Shown: positions 1 to 13,377, numbered from the stretch's first letter. The stretch: DNA of 64,000 nucleotides from Moringa oleifera (GCA_021397835.1 JAJFZO010000581.1:310001-374000), one strand, 5' to 3'. A program made the numbers and translations. The notes: a model not told the origin generated them from the sequence alone.

Positions 1-1305
1 TTCGAGCATCCGGAAAATGGAGCAGAAGGGCAGCTAACCATAGGGCCAATCAGGTGAATAAAGATGCCACTAATAAAGTATCCCACTAGTGCTCCAGTGG
101 AAGAACTCAAAGCACACAAGCTTTGCATGTCAGGAGCAAGAGAAGGACTGCTAATACTGTTCTGTGCCACACAGGCATCTATAGTAACATCTGCTATTGC
201 TACCCCGGCACTTCCAGCAGTCAAAGCTAACACAGCTAAGGCAAGAATCAGCTCACTGTGTAATGATAGCAAGAGCATGGAGATCACACCAAGTAAACCT
301 GAAATTAATGTTACCAAAGAGATAAGCAATGCCTATTGATCTGATTCAGGACGAGGCAAGCAATTCTTTTGGTACTATATATTTCCTCAAAACATATAAG
401 ATTCACAATTGTTCACATGTCAAGCTACATTTCGTTTATATAGAAGGAACCCACAAGAGAAATATAGCAGGAGTAGGGACAGAAGGGAAGACGTTTCAAC
501 ATTCTTAAATGCAGCAATGTGAATAAGATGATAAGCAAAACCATGTTTTCAGTTGTTTCAATATTCACTCTGATACCTAGATACCAATGATCACGAATAT
601 AACTTTGCTTCATCAAGATTTGATAAGAGACAGATATCGGTGACGAAGATGGAGCAATAAATGGTGTGTTTAAGCCATTCAGAAACACTTGCTAGTAGCA
701 TATATATTCCCATAACATAGCACCAATTGGTTATGAAGTGTACTAAAATTGCATGCTGTGCCTTTACTTTCAATGTGCAATGAAAATTGAGTACTTAATC
801 CATGGTATTGACATAAAAGGAGAGTGCCAACCAAGATTAACTACAACCACAATGGCCAAAGATAACAAGATGATAATGAATGTACCACATATAGGAGAAT
901 CTGGTTTGTGCAAAAGCTTATAATGCATCATTTACCAGCTAACACAAAATATGGCCGCCTTCGATACCCAAAAATGGGGAGAACATCTGTGAGAAGACCC
1001 CAAAGAGGCTTGACAATCCATGGAATTGAAGTGATTCCCGAATAAATCTGTGATTCAGAGGGTTGCACCTTTTGAACATCCTTCATGTAATACTCTGTGC
1101 CAACACGAGACAGAGCTCCACCTAATCCCTGGCTTATCCCATAAATGGCAACGACACCATATACAAAACTCCAATGCATTTCCATGGCAAGCATCTTGAA
1201 CCAATAAACTGGAGCGCAGAGACAGTCATAGCACCCTCCTGTTTTGTGCTCATCTCTCTCTCCCACAGCCTCATCAGAGACTTCAAGATTCCCATTCTCA
1301 ACCAT
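1..1305 (-). CDS. Folate-biopterin transporter (BT1 family), 5' part, cut by the window edge
   Basis: This is a membrane carrier of the BT1/FBT branch of the major facilitator superfamily, whose members move folates or pterins. Exon 1 is about 936-1305 and ends at a GT donor after YFVLAG. Exon 2 is about 39-298, opens after TTTCAG and restores frame as AGLLGVISM. It probably ends at a donor near 37-38, since the codons beyond stop resembling the family. Family landmarks seen are [40 protein letters not shown] and IADVTIDAC followed by [17 protein letters not shown]. An in-frame ATG at 1332 would add nine residues; I prefer 1305 (MVENGN) because the extension looks unconserved. The visible 210 codons are under half of a typical member of about 490 residues, so the rest lies left of base 1. 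It resembles the Arabidopsis FBT2 group more than FBT1. The substrate is not shown by sequence. Confidence 0.85.
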
Positions 1306-3348
1306 AACGCACTTCTCGTAAAAACAAACCAAGAGAAATAAACAAGGACCAGCTCAAGAATACAGTGTTTTAGAATATGCACTGGATGTATAGATGACAA
1401 AATAATAAGTATTGCTTCAGTTGGGTACCATGAATCAGGAAAGAAATTGAGATTTCTAATATGGGTATGATGAGAGAAGCATCCAGACCGTCAGAATATC
1501 AAACTTCCCAAAGCAGAATACCTTGAAACAATGGAAATGATAAAATTTCTCAGCTTGGTAATGGTTTTTACTCTGGAGTTTCACAGGAGATCTCCATTGA
1601 GACCAATACCAATAGATATTTCTTTAGGTATTGGTCTCAAGCTAGATGACAGAAAAAGGCAGCCTCAAGATATCATCAGGAGAACTCAATAGAAAGGTTT
1701 GACCAACAACATTGCAAAACCCCCCAGTGATTTTCAAATCTGGTGTGATTTCTTTCTCTTCTCCGCAAGTTTACCGTTTACTCCTTTGCGGCAAGCCTCT
1801 GCCTCGTCAAGCATCATTAGAAAAAAAGTCAAAGGTAAGCGGGCCTTATATACTAAAGGGTAATTCTTCTGTACGTCAAGCCTATCTTTTTACGTTGTTA
1901 ATGGTGGTTGGCCTTAGAGAAGCATGACCTGCCTGCTGTAGATTGCATCATCAGGCAAATCTCAGAAAGCATCTGTAGCCACGTGACAAGATCTAGTTGG
2001 TCTGAGTCGTAGCAGGGAGACGTCGGTAATGAAGAAGTTCTCGTCGCCATTTGTTCCTGTGATGAAGGAGAGAAGGGCATGTCCGGAAAAGGCGGCAAGT
2101 CCAATGTCCATGGATGGATGTCCAATAAAGGACCCAAATATGGAGAGCGAAAACAGGGTCACCGACTGTCACAGAGACGAATGTAATGTCCAAACAAGAA
2201 AGTTCCACGTGACTGGATGGCCGACAGCCTGCCATTCTTGTACAGAAATCCAGGTGGGAACGCCAAAATCTTGCAGAAACTTAGTTTAGTTAAAGATAAT
2301 GACATTGTTAAACGAAGTGGTTAACAGAATCTCTGCTGTAAAATAAGTTTCTTTCTCTGTCAGCACACTGACTGCTTTTCTTTAGGATTAGGTGGAGCCT
2401 TAACAGAATCAATATTACTATCTTTAACTCTTACGTATTGCTTGTTTACTAATTCTGAAACGATAAAAGCTTGCCCCAAAAAAAAAAAAGAAACTTTTTT
2501 AACTTTTGGGTCGGAGATAGCCAAATCAAAGATGGTGGCTTTGTTGATCTTCCTGCGAGGGAGGAAGATTCACACTCTACTGAAATTTCTTCTTCCTCTT
2601 ATGTCAATGAGCAAGAGAGAGATATCCATGGAAGGCTGGGGAAAGCGATGGGTACCCATAATGTATTTGGACAAAACAGTGACAAGATTCTGATCAAGGT
2701 CAGAACTTGAAAGTGCAAAACAAAAATAGTGGAAAGATGGATGAATTCAGAGCATTCCTGCTCAAAGAGTTTTATTCTCGTATCTAGTGTTTCTTAAAAG
2801 GTGTATAGATGACTTGTGATGATCTATCTGAAATTAGGTTATTCATGCCACAACCAAGAAGTGTAAAACCAGAAAACTTGACACGCAATTGAGAGCAGAA
2901 ACGGGTGGATTCAATACGAATAATTGAATAATCCCTCCCTTTAGCTGTTCAATATTTTCTTTTTCTGTACATGACCGCCCGCAGTCAAAGAATTTCATAC
3001 AACATTTCTTGTATAAGAGGGAGGGGAACCAATATGATTAAGCTGAGTGAACTCATTTTGGTCAGCATCCCTTGCAGAGATTATAGCAAACTCATTAAAA
3101 ATAGAGTTCTAAGATGATCCTGCTCCATCTCCATGAACCTGTCCCGGTATCTGTTTTTCAATTAGTTGGTGTTCATGAATCCATTCCATCTCTACACCCT
3201 TCTAATGCAAATTCTCTTCTACACTTGGAATTTGATCCCTAGAAAACACATTATCAGTGAAGGATTTGCTCCTACAGTATGCAACTGATGCTGCAAAGCT
3301 ATTTCATCATCTGCAACTCTCAGTCCACACTGAAGTGAAACATTTGCA
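1306..3348. other. Intergenic: transporter promoter side and UBP22 3' side
   Basis: There is no convincing gene here. Several short overlapping open frames at 1712-2710 on both strands lack homology, splice logic and codon bias, and look like chance. The segment should hold the 5' UTR and promoter of the folate-biopterin transporter and the 3' UTR of the deubiquitinase. A perfect inverted repeat lies at 1597-1640, listed separately. Confidence 0.6.
1597..1640. repeat. Perfect 14-bp inverted repeat with a 16-nt loop
   Basis: Arm 1 (1597-1610, TTGAGACCAATACC) is the exact reverse complement of arm 2 (1627-1640, GGTATTGGTCTCAA). The loop is AT-rich. It lies about 0.3 kb upstream of the transporter start codon. 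It could be a footprint or the ends of a tiny palindromic element, or a local hairpin. No function is shown. Confidence 0.8.
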
Positions 3349-5960
3349 TTAGCAACAACCAGCAATCGAAATGGATAGGTCTCTGTGTTGGGGAACTGAG
3401 AGGCAACTGAAATCTTCATTCACTTCAAAGAAAAGTCTTTTCTGCACATAGAAAAGCATGTAACCCTGTGATGCTCTCACTGCCCCTTCATCAACCTCAG
3501 TGATCCAAGCATCATCACATTTGTACCACTGGTTTTTCAGGCGAAGAAAAGTCACATAATGGCCAGATTCTAGCATTCCTGAATGAGTAACCACAGCAAA
3601 AATTTCAAACTCTGCAGAAGTATCAAAGTCTTCATCCTCAAAATCAAAAATTCTGTTTCCAAACCTGCCTCTCATAATTGATGAGGACAAATAGGGGGTC
3701 ATGTCTAAAGAGAAAGGAAACTGCAAGTAACGATCAATTTTTCTTGACATTTTTCTGAATGGTGAGTGCTCAAATCGTTTGATATGCAAACACAACACCA
3801 ATGGAAGCCTTTTAATAGACATTTGCTTCAATGAATCTCGCCTTTCTTGACAGTTTTGGCAGTGTAGCTTCTGGTCAGAACCCAACTTCTCTGATCTTGT
3901 AAAGAAGTCTAAACAACCCAAGAGAGTTGATATACCTGTGCTCTGATTAGGTTTGACAGACCTATTTGCCACATCTGTTGGACAATTGCTCCCATCCAAG
4001 TTCAGTGAAATGTCAATGCATGGATCATAAGTTGTTGAAGTAAATCCACAGGTCATACAGGTGACATCTGATCTCAATAGACCAGAAAATACTCTATGAG
4101 CAACACACTGGCAATCCCCACAACCTGCACGATAGAAGAATTAATGTGTAAGTACAACAGGATTTCTAAGCAACGTGAAAACATTCCCCAACTTCTTGTG
4201 TCCAGGATCATACACCAACCATCAACATTCAACACCATAGATAAGGAGATGAATCCCAAATTTTCCACTGACATTCTGAAGATACTCTAATTATGTCCTA
4301 CACAGTCAACAACAATAGTTATATATGCTTTGAATTAGTCTTCAAGAATCTCACCTCCACGAACCCAAAGTCTGAAATCGTTAACAAATACTAGATGAGT
4401 TCTTGGGGATCTAAAATTTAATGATTCAAGAATTCCAAAACAGACATGAGAAACAACGCTAGCAATTATATAGTTCCACATTTTTCAGGATACTTCAAGA
4501 ATCAGAGGACTGAAGGATGTACGGAGAGGTACAAAGTTACACACCCCAATCTCTTCACTCACCATATTGCTTTTTATATTATATATGACATGACATTGAA
4601 GCAATTAAACTCTTTATCTGCATATCAAGTTACCTTTCTGAGGACTAACTGACTCTTTCTCATGGATCCCATCTAACAATGAAATGAAGAACTCATGAGA
4701 ATCCTGCTGCTCGTAACTAGCCAGATTTGCTGAATGCTGCCACCAACTTCAAACGAAAACAAAGATGCATCACCACAAAAGCATGTCAAGAAATATAAAA
4801 GGAAGAAGTAAGAAAATCCAGTTCCCATAAATGAATATTCAAAATAGAATCCAAAACAAAAAGATCTCATGGTAGCTGGCCCTTCCATAGGACTCAATTT
4901 AGAGTCATTTAAACAGATATGATTCATGTTTTGATAATATGTAGATCATGGATTTATCAAAATTCAGCCTAAGTTGCTTGATTCCAGTGAAGCCACGAAT
5001 CTGTTAACCAGCAAGGTGGCAAGTCTTACAGGTTAGCACTTTCTAATGAAGGACCATATACAAACAATAGCATTAAGGGCTACAACATAGGTATGATTAT
5101 GAATGAATCATCCATCTTGAAGCAAGATTGCAAAACAATCAAAATATCTATGCCCAAATCAGAGGATTCACATGCACACACAGAGCAATGGGAGACCTGT
5201 AAAGAAACTGGGCAGCACTATAAGGGGTCCTATCACCCGAAGACATAGCCGAGAAAATCACATGAATATCACATAGTAAACAAAGTCGATTCCCGTATCT
5301 TCTTTTGCAGAGATCACGATCATGTCGACCACTCATTAAGTAATTTCTCAAAGGAGGAGCATGAAGCAAGACTTGCAACACAGAGTTCATGAAACAAGTA
5401 CTGCCCAGATTGTTCAGGCCCCTTAACCCCAATGGATAACACGATTTTGCTCTGCGGTCTCTCAATGACACCAACTGCTTTGACTTCTTCGAATCCAATC
5501 CAATTCCTGAATCTAGTTTCCTTCTCTTGCTTGGTCTCCCAACAACAGCCTCAACAACATTTTTATGGACTCCAGGCAAGTCCATCATATGTTGAAAGAC
5601 AATAACCTTATCAAAGTCTGGATCATAGACCTGATCAGAACAAGAACAGCAATAAAGCTCAGCTCTTTCGATGTCGACAGCTATATCGTGGCCATTGTTT
5701 GATCGGGTGTGAAAAAGGGTATGACTTGAACACGAGATTGAAGAGCAAATCAAGCAGATGTATAGTCTACCTTGATACCCATTACAGAAATTGCAACTGG
5801 GTATCTCTGTTTGGTGTTTCTTGATACATGCTTTTCCCGTTGAGATGGTTTTTAGGGAGCTTTTGAGGGAGATGTAGCCATTGACGCCATGGCTTAGCTT
5901 GTAATTTGCAAGGTGATTGCAGGGGTTTGGTTCTGTATTCACTGAGGTCCTACGACACAT
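3349..5960 (-). CDS. UBP22: Ubiquitin carboxyl-terminal hydrolase 22-like (SAGA DUB module)
   Basis: This is a cysteine protease that removes ubiquitin, by homology from histone H2B, as the catalytic subunit of the SAGA deubiquitination module in the nucleus. It has three exons: 5197-5960, 4634-4746 and 3349-4124. They join in frame to 1653 nt, 550 residues, close to Arabidopsis UBP22. The order is an N-terminal ZnF-UBP domain rich in Cys/His (residues about 14-110), a basic NLS-like stretch GRPSKRRKLD (141-150), then the peptidase. The Cys box GLNNLGSTCFMN puts the nucleophile at Cys189, QQDSHEF lies in exon 2, and the His box SGHYVTFLRLKNQWYKCDD is near the C-terminus. Paired CxxC motifs CMTC and CQNC in exon 3 fit the zinc-binding fingers region of USPs. 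The start at 5960 is chosen by family alignment; an in-frame ATG at 6038 would add 26 residues including a run of four Phe. Confidence 0.93.
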
Positions 5961-8900
5961 ATTGATATAGATCGAGAGAAGCTTTGATTTGTATAGATGA
6001 GAAAAAAAAAAAAAGGTTTTGCAAGAATCAGATGGCAATTATAAGCAGATAAGAACTATAACTTTTGGACCGATAAAGATATAATTGTACAATAAAATAC
6101 TGAGAACGAATGATTAAGAGAGGCTTTCAGATAGGATTCAGATACTTCAGCATAAAGAGAAATGGGTTTTGATCAATCTCCCGGGTTTTAGTTCAATTGA
6201 TCAGCTGACAACAAAAGAAAAGCAGGCAAAATTTATGCTTATTGCTCTGTTCAGGAATCACTTCATGACGAAGGTAAGAAGAAAGTGCAAGAAGGTGCCT
6301 CGGCAACTAGAACGGCCTGCAATTTCTATACCCTTACCGTATGATTTTACCTATTACTAGGAGAAATATGGACCGTCATTCTATTGACATAGACAGTCAA
6401 CGGCGCAGTTCATATTCTAGGGATTCTTCCTGAAGAGCTTAATGGGTTTCCCATGGATCACAGGTGGGCTCACCGTTTCCAAAGACCCAAAAAGACTGCC
6501 CTTGGATCATAAACAAACATCTGTTTGGCAAGTACCAAAAGGCCCAACTCCGCACAGAGAGAGAGAGAGAGAACCCAAGCCAGTGAATCTATTCATCCGC
6601 AGTTAAGGCCTCCATGACGTTATCGAGAAATTCAGTATTTGTATTAGTTAGGGATGTTCTTTGTCTGAAAAGATGAAACTTGAGATGAGAGGTTATTAAG
6701 CCAATCCAGTGGACCTCATATCAATTCATATCATGCTTATATTAATTATGCTTTGCAATCTGTAGGCTGGAGCCTAGGGCCTGGAATAGTTAGGTTGCCT
6801 CTGATCTATAGGGATGGTGAGGCTGCCTATTTGATGGGGACTTTGCCCTGGTGCTCAACCACAACTAGTACCGGGAATCTGGACTAGGCATTCTGAGTCC
6901 TTCTTGCTCTTGGTTGAACCTGCTCTGATAGCATCTACCACTGTCATTGCAAAAGTCACAGAAAGATTAATCTTGTTCTACTTGATGATTTCTCTCAAGT
7001 CCTAGAATAAGGTGACTGTCTCAGCAATTTTGCCAAAGGAACAGGTGATTGAGTGGGTATAGTTTGCTCCTAAAGATACAGCAGACCACTTCATCTACTA
7101 ATAGCCACAGAAGAACAATTTTAAGGCTACATACTCCAAACTAAGCAAGACGCAGTTTTGAGACATACAGTGAAGAGGGTTGTGGCAATTCTTATCAAGA
7201 AGCATCAAACACAAGAAGCTAGATTGCAAAGAGAAGATTCCATTGGCACTATGTCAACCTGTAGCAGAGCTCTGGTAAGATCAACAAATACTAGCATCCG
7301 TGGTATCCTACAAGCCCCTAGCCAATAAAGTTGGAACTCTGTGATTATAAATAATGCAATAACCCAGATTGACTGATTTCCAACACAAATTAGGGCAAAG
7401 AGATACCTAATATTTTTGACCCACCATAATATGCTAAGATAAGCATTGTATTTCTGTAAGTAAGGCAAGCTAAATATGCAAATCAATCAGCCAATTAAAG
7501 GAAGCATGAAGTCCTTCCAAGGTAACCTATCAACCATTGGTCATGAACGTTATTTAATTATCCAAAACATCTGGGGTACAACTGTTCAAGATAATCCACC
7601 TCGAGAATGATTTTCTGAACTCATTAAAAAGAAATAGGTAAGCCAAGTCATGAGGTCAGCAGTCAGCTATTGCCACTGATGCAACAACAGGATATTTCTC
7701 CTAACATGTAACAGTAAAATTCTTCTTACTTTTAAATACAATCAAAGCATAGTGACAGCCTCATTGGAAAAAACTAGCAGATATCACAAGTCAAGATATA
7801 TCTATTTTGATATACCCATGGCACCAAATCCACAAATTTCAGTAAATCGTGCATCAACCTACATCAAACAACATATCTAAAGAATGATTCCGCGCTTCCA
7901 GCCATATGTGTTCATCTAAGAGTGCTGTGTGCAAACAACAATACACTTTCGTTGACACTAGAACAACTCTATTATGTCTTCCCTACTACTGGGAACATTT
8001 CAAGCATGTAGAGGGCAGAAACAGTCAAATAAAGGGAGTGATCTGATCCTCATAAACCGAACTGAGGCAGTAAAATTAATTGTAATGGTAGGCATGCTTC
8101 ATGAGGCACATATACCTTCTTCAGATGACAAGAAGATCTCAATAAGTAGACACCCTCTCAACAACCCAGCTCAAGAACACTATGTGACATTTCAAAAACT
8201 AGCAGAGCTTTCATGCCTTCACCTCTTGCAATTCTCTGATAAATAATAGAACTAAGGACCACCCTGACACAACATAAGCAATCAAATCAAAGAAATTGCT
8301 AATGCTTCATCCAATCATTGGTTTAATACTCCAGTGTCCCCAAGAACATTTTCTAGCAATATCATTACTCAAAAAGGCACAAAGCATAGTAAATTTAGAG
8401 ATATAGAAGAAGAAAGCAATCTAAAAAGTCAGAGATAATGAACACTTCTACCTATCCCCATCATCATCATGACAGTACTCAACATAAAAACAGGCGAATC
8501 CACCTCTCACCCGATTCTTTCTATTTTTCATTTGTCAACAAGACACCAGACACTGGATTCTTTAAACTGGTATGCCGAGAGAGACTCTGGAAACCTGGGC
8601 ATGCTGTACTAGAAGAATACTATTCCACTACAGTAATTCTTAGAATAAAGATACTATCTAATCTAGTTTATTTTTGCCTGATTTCAACAATATTTGAAGA
8701 CGGGATGTTTCAGAAAAACAAGTCATAAACAACATGGGTAAATCGACACAAACTTAAAGGTATAAAGGCCTCAAAGTTTCACAAACTAAGCTTAATCATT
8801 CATGATTTCAATCATGTCTTGCTTAAGTACATAATTCAAATCACCTAACTACTTTAAAACAACCAAAAAGCCTTTTTATTCAATTACCTCAAAAATCAAC

Positions 8901-9125
8901 CCCAAGTTAACAGGAAAAGAAAACCAGAAGAGATCCCCAATCACACTATCACATTTATTAGTTACATATGAAGGTCACCGAACACATAAGGTAGCTGCAA
9001 ATCCATAATTTCATCAAAGTAACAGGTACCCATTAACAATCAAGCACAAAGACAGCATGATATCATAAAATTCAGGCATACACATGCATAGATAGTATAT
9101 ACATATGATTATAAAAGCTAAGAGA
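5961..9125. other. Intergenic, about 3.2 kb
   Basis: This separates the UBP22 promoter side from the 3' end of the small steroid-binding protein gene. A GA microsatellite sits at about 6558-6573. Short open frames at 6169-6360, 7205-7486, 7974-8246 and 8438-8728 show no recognisable domain, and I treat them as chance. The stretch 6700-7200 is less AT-rich than its surroundings and could be an old, decayed element, but nothing can be named. Confidence 0.5.
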
Positions 9126-9428
9126 TTAAGAGACAACACGACCAACAACGGGGTATTTAGCTTCGAACTTCTTCTCCCAGTCGTCGAGGACCTTGATCTC
9201 CTTCTCGGTGAGGCCATCGAGAGATGGAGAGATGTCCTCTTCGTTCTTGGTCATCTTGGCCAGAGCTCTGCTCGATTCTTTGCCAGCGAACATGGCATAC
9301 GGGCCACCGGGGCCGTAGAAGGACTTCCCCGTGGTGACATCGAACACACGACCCTTGAGAGCGACATATATCGGCTTTGACGGGTTCGTCCCGTTGTATT
9401 GGCTCAGCTGGTCGGCTGTGAATTCCAT
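9126..9428 (-). CDS. MSBP3: Membrane steroid-binding protein 3-like (MAPR, cytochrome b5-like)
   Basis: This is an intronless gene for a 100-residue protein of the membrane-associated progesterone receptor family. These have a cytochrome-b5-like fold and bind heme or steroids. The ORF begins MEFTADQLSQYNGTNPSKPI and carries the family core VALKGRVFDVTTGKSFYGPGGPYAMFAGKESSRALAKM, cut here only by description: the KGRVFDVT and YGPGGPY motifs are diagnostic. Unlike MSBP1 and MSBP2 there is no N-terminal membrane segment, as in the short Arabidopsis form At2g24940, also 100 residues as I recall. The start at 9428 is chosen because an upstream in-frame ATG at 9503 adds 25 residues without family similarity. 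GC content is clearly higher than in the flanks, as expected of a constrained small exon. Confidence 0.93.
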   Translation of the reverse strand: MEFTADQLSQYNGTNPSKPIYVALKGRVFDVTTGKSFYGPGGPYAMFAGKESSRALAKMTKNEEDISPSLDGLTEKEIKVLDDWEKKFEAKYPVVGRVVS

Positions 9429-10361
9429 TGTCTGTTTCTCACTGTCCAGGTAGGAGGGGCAGTGACGAAGAGAGCGGCCAAAGCACAGATATACATGTAC
9501 CACATATAGTGATTTCCCTTTTTTCCATATTTTTCTTTACAATTTTGTTTTCAAGTCAGCGATGTTAAACACCTCATGGTTCTGCTGCTGCCCAAACCAG
9601 AGAACATATTCTGAGATATTTTTAATAAAAATAAAATCATACTTTTTATTTTAAATCTATTTTATATTTGTTTTGCAATAAACTTAAGACAATCTAATGT
9701 ATAAAAAAAAAGCTAATATTTATATTTATTTTCAAAACAATTACAAATAAATATAAAAATATGACTATACTTGTCATCCAAATTTAAGATCTGTCATAAT
9801 TTTGCAACAATCAGCATTGAAAGATTAGATTGCAGCCTGATTGGTGATTTAAGGAAAATCTTATCTCCAAGGAGGAGTAAAAAGATGGCTCAGCTTCCAC
9901 AGCCCTGAACCTATAGAACAATTGGATGGCATGAACTCAGCCTGGTAATCTAGTTTATCAGCAGGCCAGCAAGAGCACAATCTTACAACAACTTCAACCC
10001 AAAATAACATTTCCTGTCAGCCCCAAATCAGATTTTCCTTCCTCTCAATACAACAGATTCCTTTTCTGCAATCTCATTATAAGAATGTAAGGACAGGTCC
10101 CTAGTCAAGCAGGGCATTTAGAAACGAAAATTGTTATCATAACTTGCCATTATCAAAAGTATAGTTACAGAGAAAAGAACTACAAACACAAGTCTCTTTT
10201 AGTCATGCTACATGGTTTCATAAAATCAAATGGTAATCTATGTGGTGAATAGTCCATGTAGCCACATGCCATCAGCCAGGAGTAAAAAGTGAAGATCCTG
10301 CTCCCATAAGTTCCCCTTCAGATTAATAGATCCACAGAGATCCTAAATTTGAACAGGCAAG
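9429..10361. other. Intergenic: MSBP3-like promoter and EMC4 3' UTR
   Basis: About 0.9 kb without coding signal. The part next to the steroid-binding gene (9600-9780) is strongly AT-rich. The rest probably includes the 3' UTR of the EMC4 gene. Confidence 0.6.
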
Positions 10362-12663
10362 TTAATGTAGAGGAATCCCTCCCCCAGAATATTCAACCTC
10401 CTGAAATTCAACATGAAGATCATTTAAATTAGAAACAGGCAGTAAACCTCAACTCATTGTTGCTATTCAGATACAATTTCCAATACTCTAGTGGAGTATT
10501 TATAGGGCCCAAAATTATATGAAGTTCAGCAGGCATCCAAAATATGGCATGAGTAGTTTGTAAAGACAGCAAACTCAGATTGAAACATCCATATAGGCTT
10601 TCCATTTTCTATGCAGTCAAATTCAAGCACACAAATATTGCTTTCGTGATTTCACAGATGAACACTAATTGCTATTTTAACAAGTTAATGCATCACATTG
10701 AAAATATTACAAATGTTCAATCTGAGGGTTGGCCATAACTATATTTCAAATTAATATGAAGGAACCACAACAATTTGTTACATGTTATATATACGGTATC
10801 AACAGCCTTACCCAACTACTTTGCATTAATCAATGTTCAATTTTCATGTGAATAGAGCTAAGCCTTAAGTTTTAGCTATTAAAGTACCTTATTCTAACAA
10901 CAATGCTACTTCCACTACTCATTTTCCAATTCCTGGAAGAGCAGAACAACATGCAGATTATTTATATAAAATGAAGGAAAAAAAAAGACAGAATACCAAA
11001 CCTGAGCAGGGGGCAAGGATGAAACCCAGTCTGACGCGTGTGTTGGAAGAAGCCCCAATGTGTTAAGCTGCCAAAAGCAAAAAAGTTGAACATGAAGAAG
11101 AATTTCTGGACATGCTCAAGTTTCGTTCTATTTTTTGCTTTTCTTGGGGAAGAGAAATTGAGACAGAGCAGCATGGTAATGCAGCAGGGACAGCCATTTA
11201 AAAAAGAGGATGAAGATTCTCTTACCTTCCAAACCCCCAGAGCTAGACCCCCCAGGTTAAGGGCTATGAAGAGTAACTTAGGCGCAAGAAGATCTACTTT
11301 ATTGTCCTTGTAAGGTTCAAAAACTGCAAAACAAAATTGAACTTCAGATGAATGAAAGTAAAGAGCATTTACAAGGCCTTAATAAGAAAAAGCATCATAG
11401 TTGCACATTGTGAACGCCATGGAAAAAAGCTTGGTCTCAAAAGTGAGGTCATGAAAAGGAGAAAGTCAATGAATCATAAGAGAAAAAATATGGTGATAGT
11501 TAGATTGCCAAAAGGAGGTGAAAAGAGAGCAACCAGTTTAGAGTGGCAGGTCCTTTCTCTTTCCACTTTCTTGAAGAGGTTAAGAACTTCATTATTGATA
11601 CAAGGACATGAAGAGATAAATAATTATCACTTCTGTGAATGTAACATCTTAAAAGGTAAAATCAAGCATCTAACTGACCTCATTTTCCTCTCCAGATAGT
11701 TACACGAACAAGTAAATGATTAATACAAGAGAATCCGGATTCACAAGATATTAAATAAGAATGAGCAGTTACACTTACCCTTGCCAACACCTTGAAGTGC
11801 GCTTATGGGCTGCCAAAGAGCTGAAAATGTAATGCCAATGCTGAAAAGATGCACTGTACTCCCAGCCATCCACATCATGAATCCCATCATCAGCAAATTT
11901 CTGAATGGAGCTTGTGCCACTTCCCAAGCTTTCTGTTCACTCATCAAGAAGCTACCGAGCTCAATAAAAATTCTTTAGATCGCCCAAAAAAATAATAAAG
12001 AAGAGGCCCTTTGAATTACCATGAATACACAAAGCTATAATTAAAAGTTTTTCTCTCTGATTATCCGGTGGTATTCTGGAACAACTGGAGATAAAAATTA
12101 ACCATTTTGTTTTCACTTTTCCTACCTTCTCCTCAGCTACTAAACAGAGTCATAGAGCCAGATTATCATCAAACAAGCTAATCTAATTCCACTTAAACAA
12201 TTTAAGAAAAAAATTAATAACTCGCTAGCATAGGCAACTTTTTTAACAGATGCCAGAGATCTAAATAACAAAGCAGAAATCATATAACACACAAATAGAA
12301 GATAACTCAGAAAACAATGATAAAGTAAACTACCTGGGATTTCCAATTAGCTTCAGCATCCTTCTTTTGACGACTCAAAGTCGAATCCTCCTACACCACG
12401 CTCAACAAAACCCCCCCAAGAAAAAATAAAAATTAAACAACTGACCATAAATCAGATCAAAAGGAAAACTCTTTAATAAGTACAGACATGTGCAAATAAA
12501 ATAAAAGGAAAACAAAAAGGGTAAGAGTATATACCTGATCTTGAGAGGCGCGAGTGAAACCTGGAGGATCAGGGATGTCGCGGGAGGAATGACCGACGGA
12601 ATTATCGGTAAAATCGACGGCCCATCTTCGACCTGAACCCATAACTGCTTTCCCTTTGTCCAT
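10362..12663 (-). CDS. EMC4: ER membrane protein complex subunit 4
   Basis: This is a subunit of the EMC, which inserts and folds multipass and tail-anchored proteins in the endoplasmic reticulum. Six exons are assembled at GT-AG sites: 12535-12663, 12334-12390, 11779-11932, 11226-11323, 11002-11067 and 10362-10400. The sum is 543 nt, 180 residues, which is the family's size. The protein starts MDKGKAVMGSGRRWAVDF and has the conserved RDIPDPPGF in the cytosolic N-terminus. A hydrophobic segment with NLLMMGFMMWMAGSTVHLFS follows, then a second in exon 4 (LLFIALNLGGLALGVW), and it ends EVEYSGGGIPLH. The last coding exon is only 12 codons and lies 0.6 kb from the previous one. An internal ATG at 12642 is a possible alternative start. 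In Arabidopsis, as I recall, EMC4 (At5g10780) and UBP22 (At5g10790) are also neighbours. Confidence 0.95.
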
Positions 12664-13377
12664 CTCCCTTCTTTCTTTTCTCCACGGCCAAATAAGACAC
12701 CGATAACTACAATGAACTCAGCTCCCCCTTTTCCTTCTTCTTCCTGCCTGGCCCTTCTCTTTTCACTCTCAATTTCCTTGTACAAGTTGCAAGCCGCAGT
12801 ACTCAGAGTTCAAACGGGTTTTGCGTTTGGTTGGGCCAGGTCCGGGTCGGGTTTCACGCGCACCGGAACCCTAAACTTCAAATTAATATGTATTATTATT
12901 ATTATTATTCACATTATTGCTAGCAATAAATAGAAATTAAAATATATTCAAAAAAATAAATTAATTTATTCTGTCATCAAAAATTGCATAAACCCTCTAA
13001 TTTTGATATTTAATTATAATTTCAAAACTGTTCCTTTCACATTATCAAAAGAAAATGAAACTTATCTGCTTTTAAGAGTACTTTAAAATGGTGGGCAATA
13101 GAGGAATTCATGTCCTGAAACAAGCTTCTGACTCGGTTTAAAAATGGAAGCTCTCCCAGAAAACAGCACAGGATTGCATCAACGGCTAAACCATCAATTC
13201 AGGTTTCAGCTAATTAGAAACAGAGCGTTCTACTAATTTATTAGCCCAACAGCTAGCCTGGTGTTAGTTAAGATAGCCGTGTTACAACAGATGGGAAACA
13301 GTTGATGATTCCCAAGTTTCCTGTATCTATCCAGTCTATATACAAATTTCAGCTTTTCAGAAATTCATTCAGGGTGG
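12664..13377. other. Intergenic: EMC4 promoter and transporter 3' end
   Basis: This holds the EMC4 upstream region. An ATT trinucleotide microsatellite at 12891-12909 is followed by an AT-rich stretch, then the presumed 3' UTR of the EamA-like transporter. The short frame at 12712-12933 is on the opposite strand within the promoter and has no recognisable product. Confidence 0.6.
12891..12909. repeat. ATT trinucleotide microsatellite
   Basis: About six consecutive TAT/ATT units lie in the AT-rich promoter side of EMC4. They are likely length-polymorphic. Confidence 0.85.

Noticed and set aside
1712..2710. Cluster of overlapping 60-90-codon open frames on both strands
   Set aside because: No domain, no consistent codon bias and mutually overlapping; typical of a non-coding region of mixed composition.
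8438..8728. 96-codon plus-strand frame beginning with a His-rich run
   Set aside because: The His run comes from a CAT repeat, no domain was recognised, and it sits in an intergenic or UTR region of a minus-strand gene.
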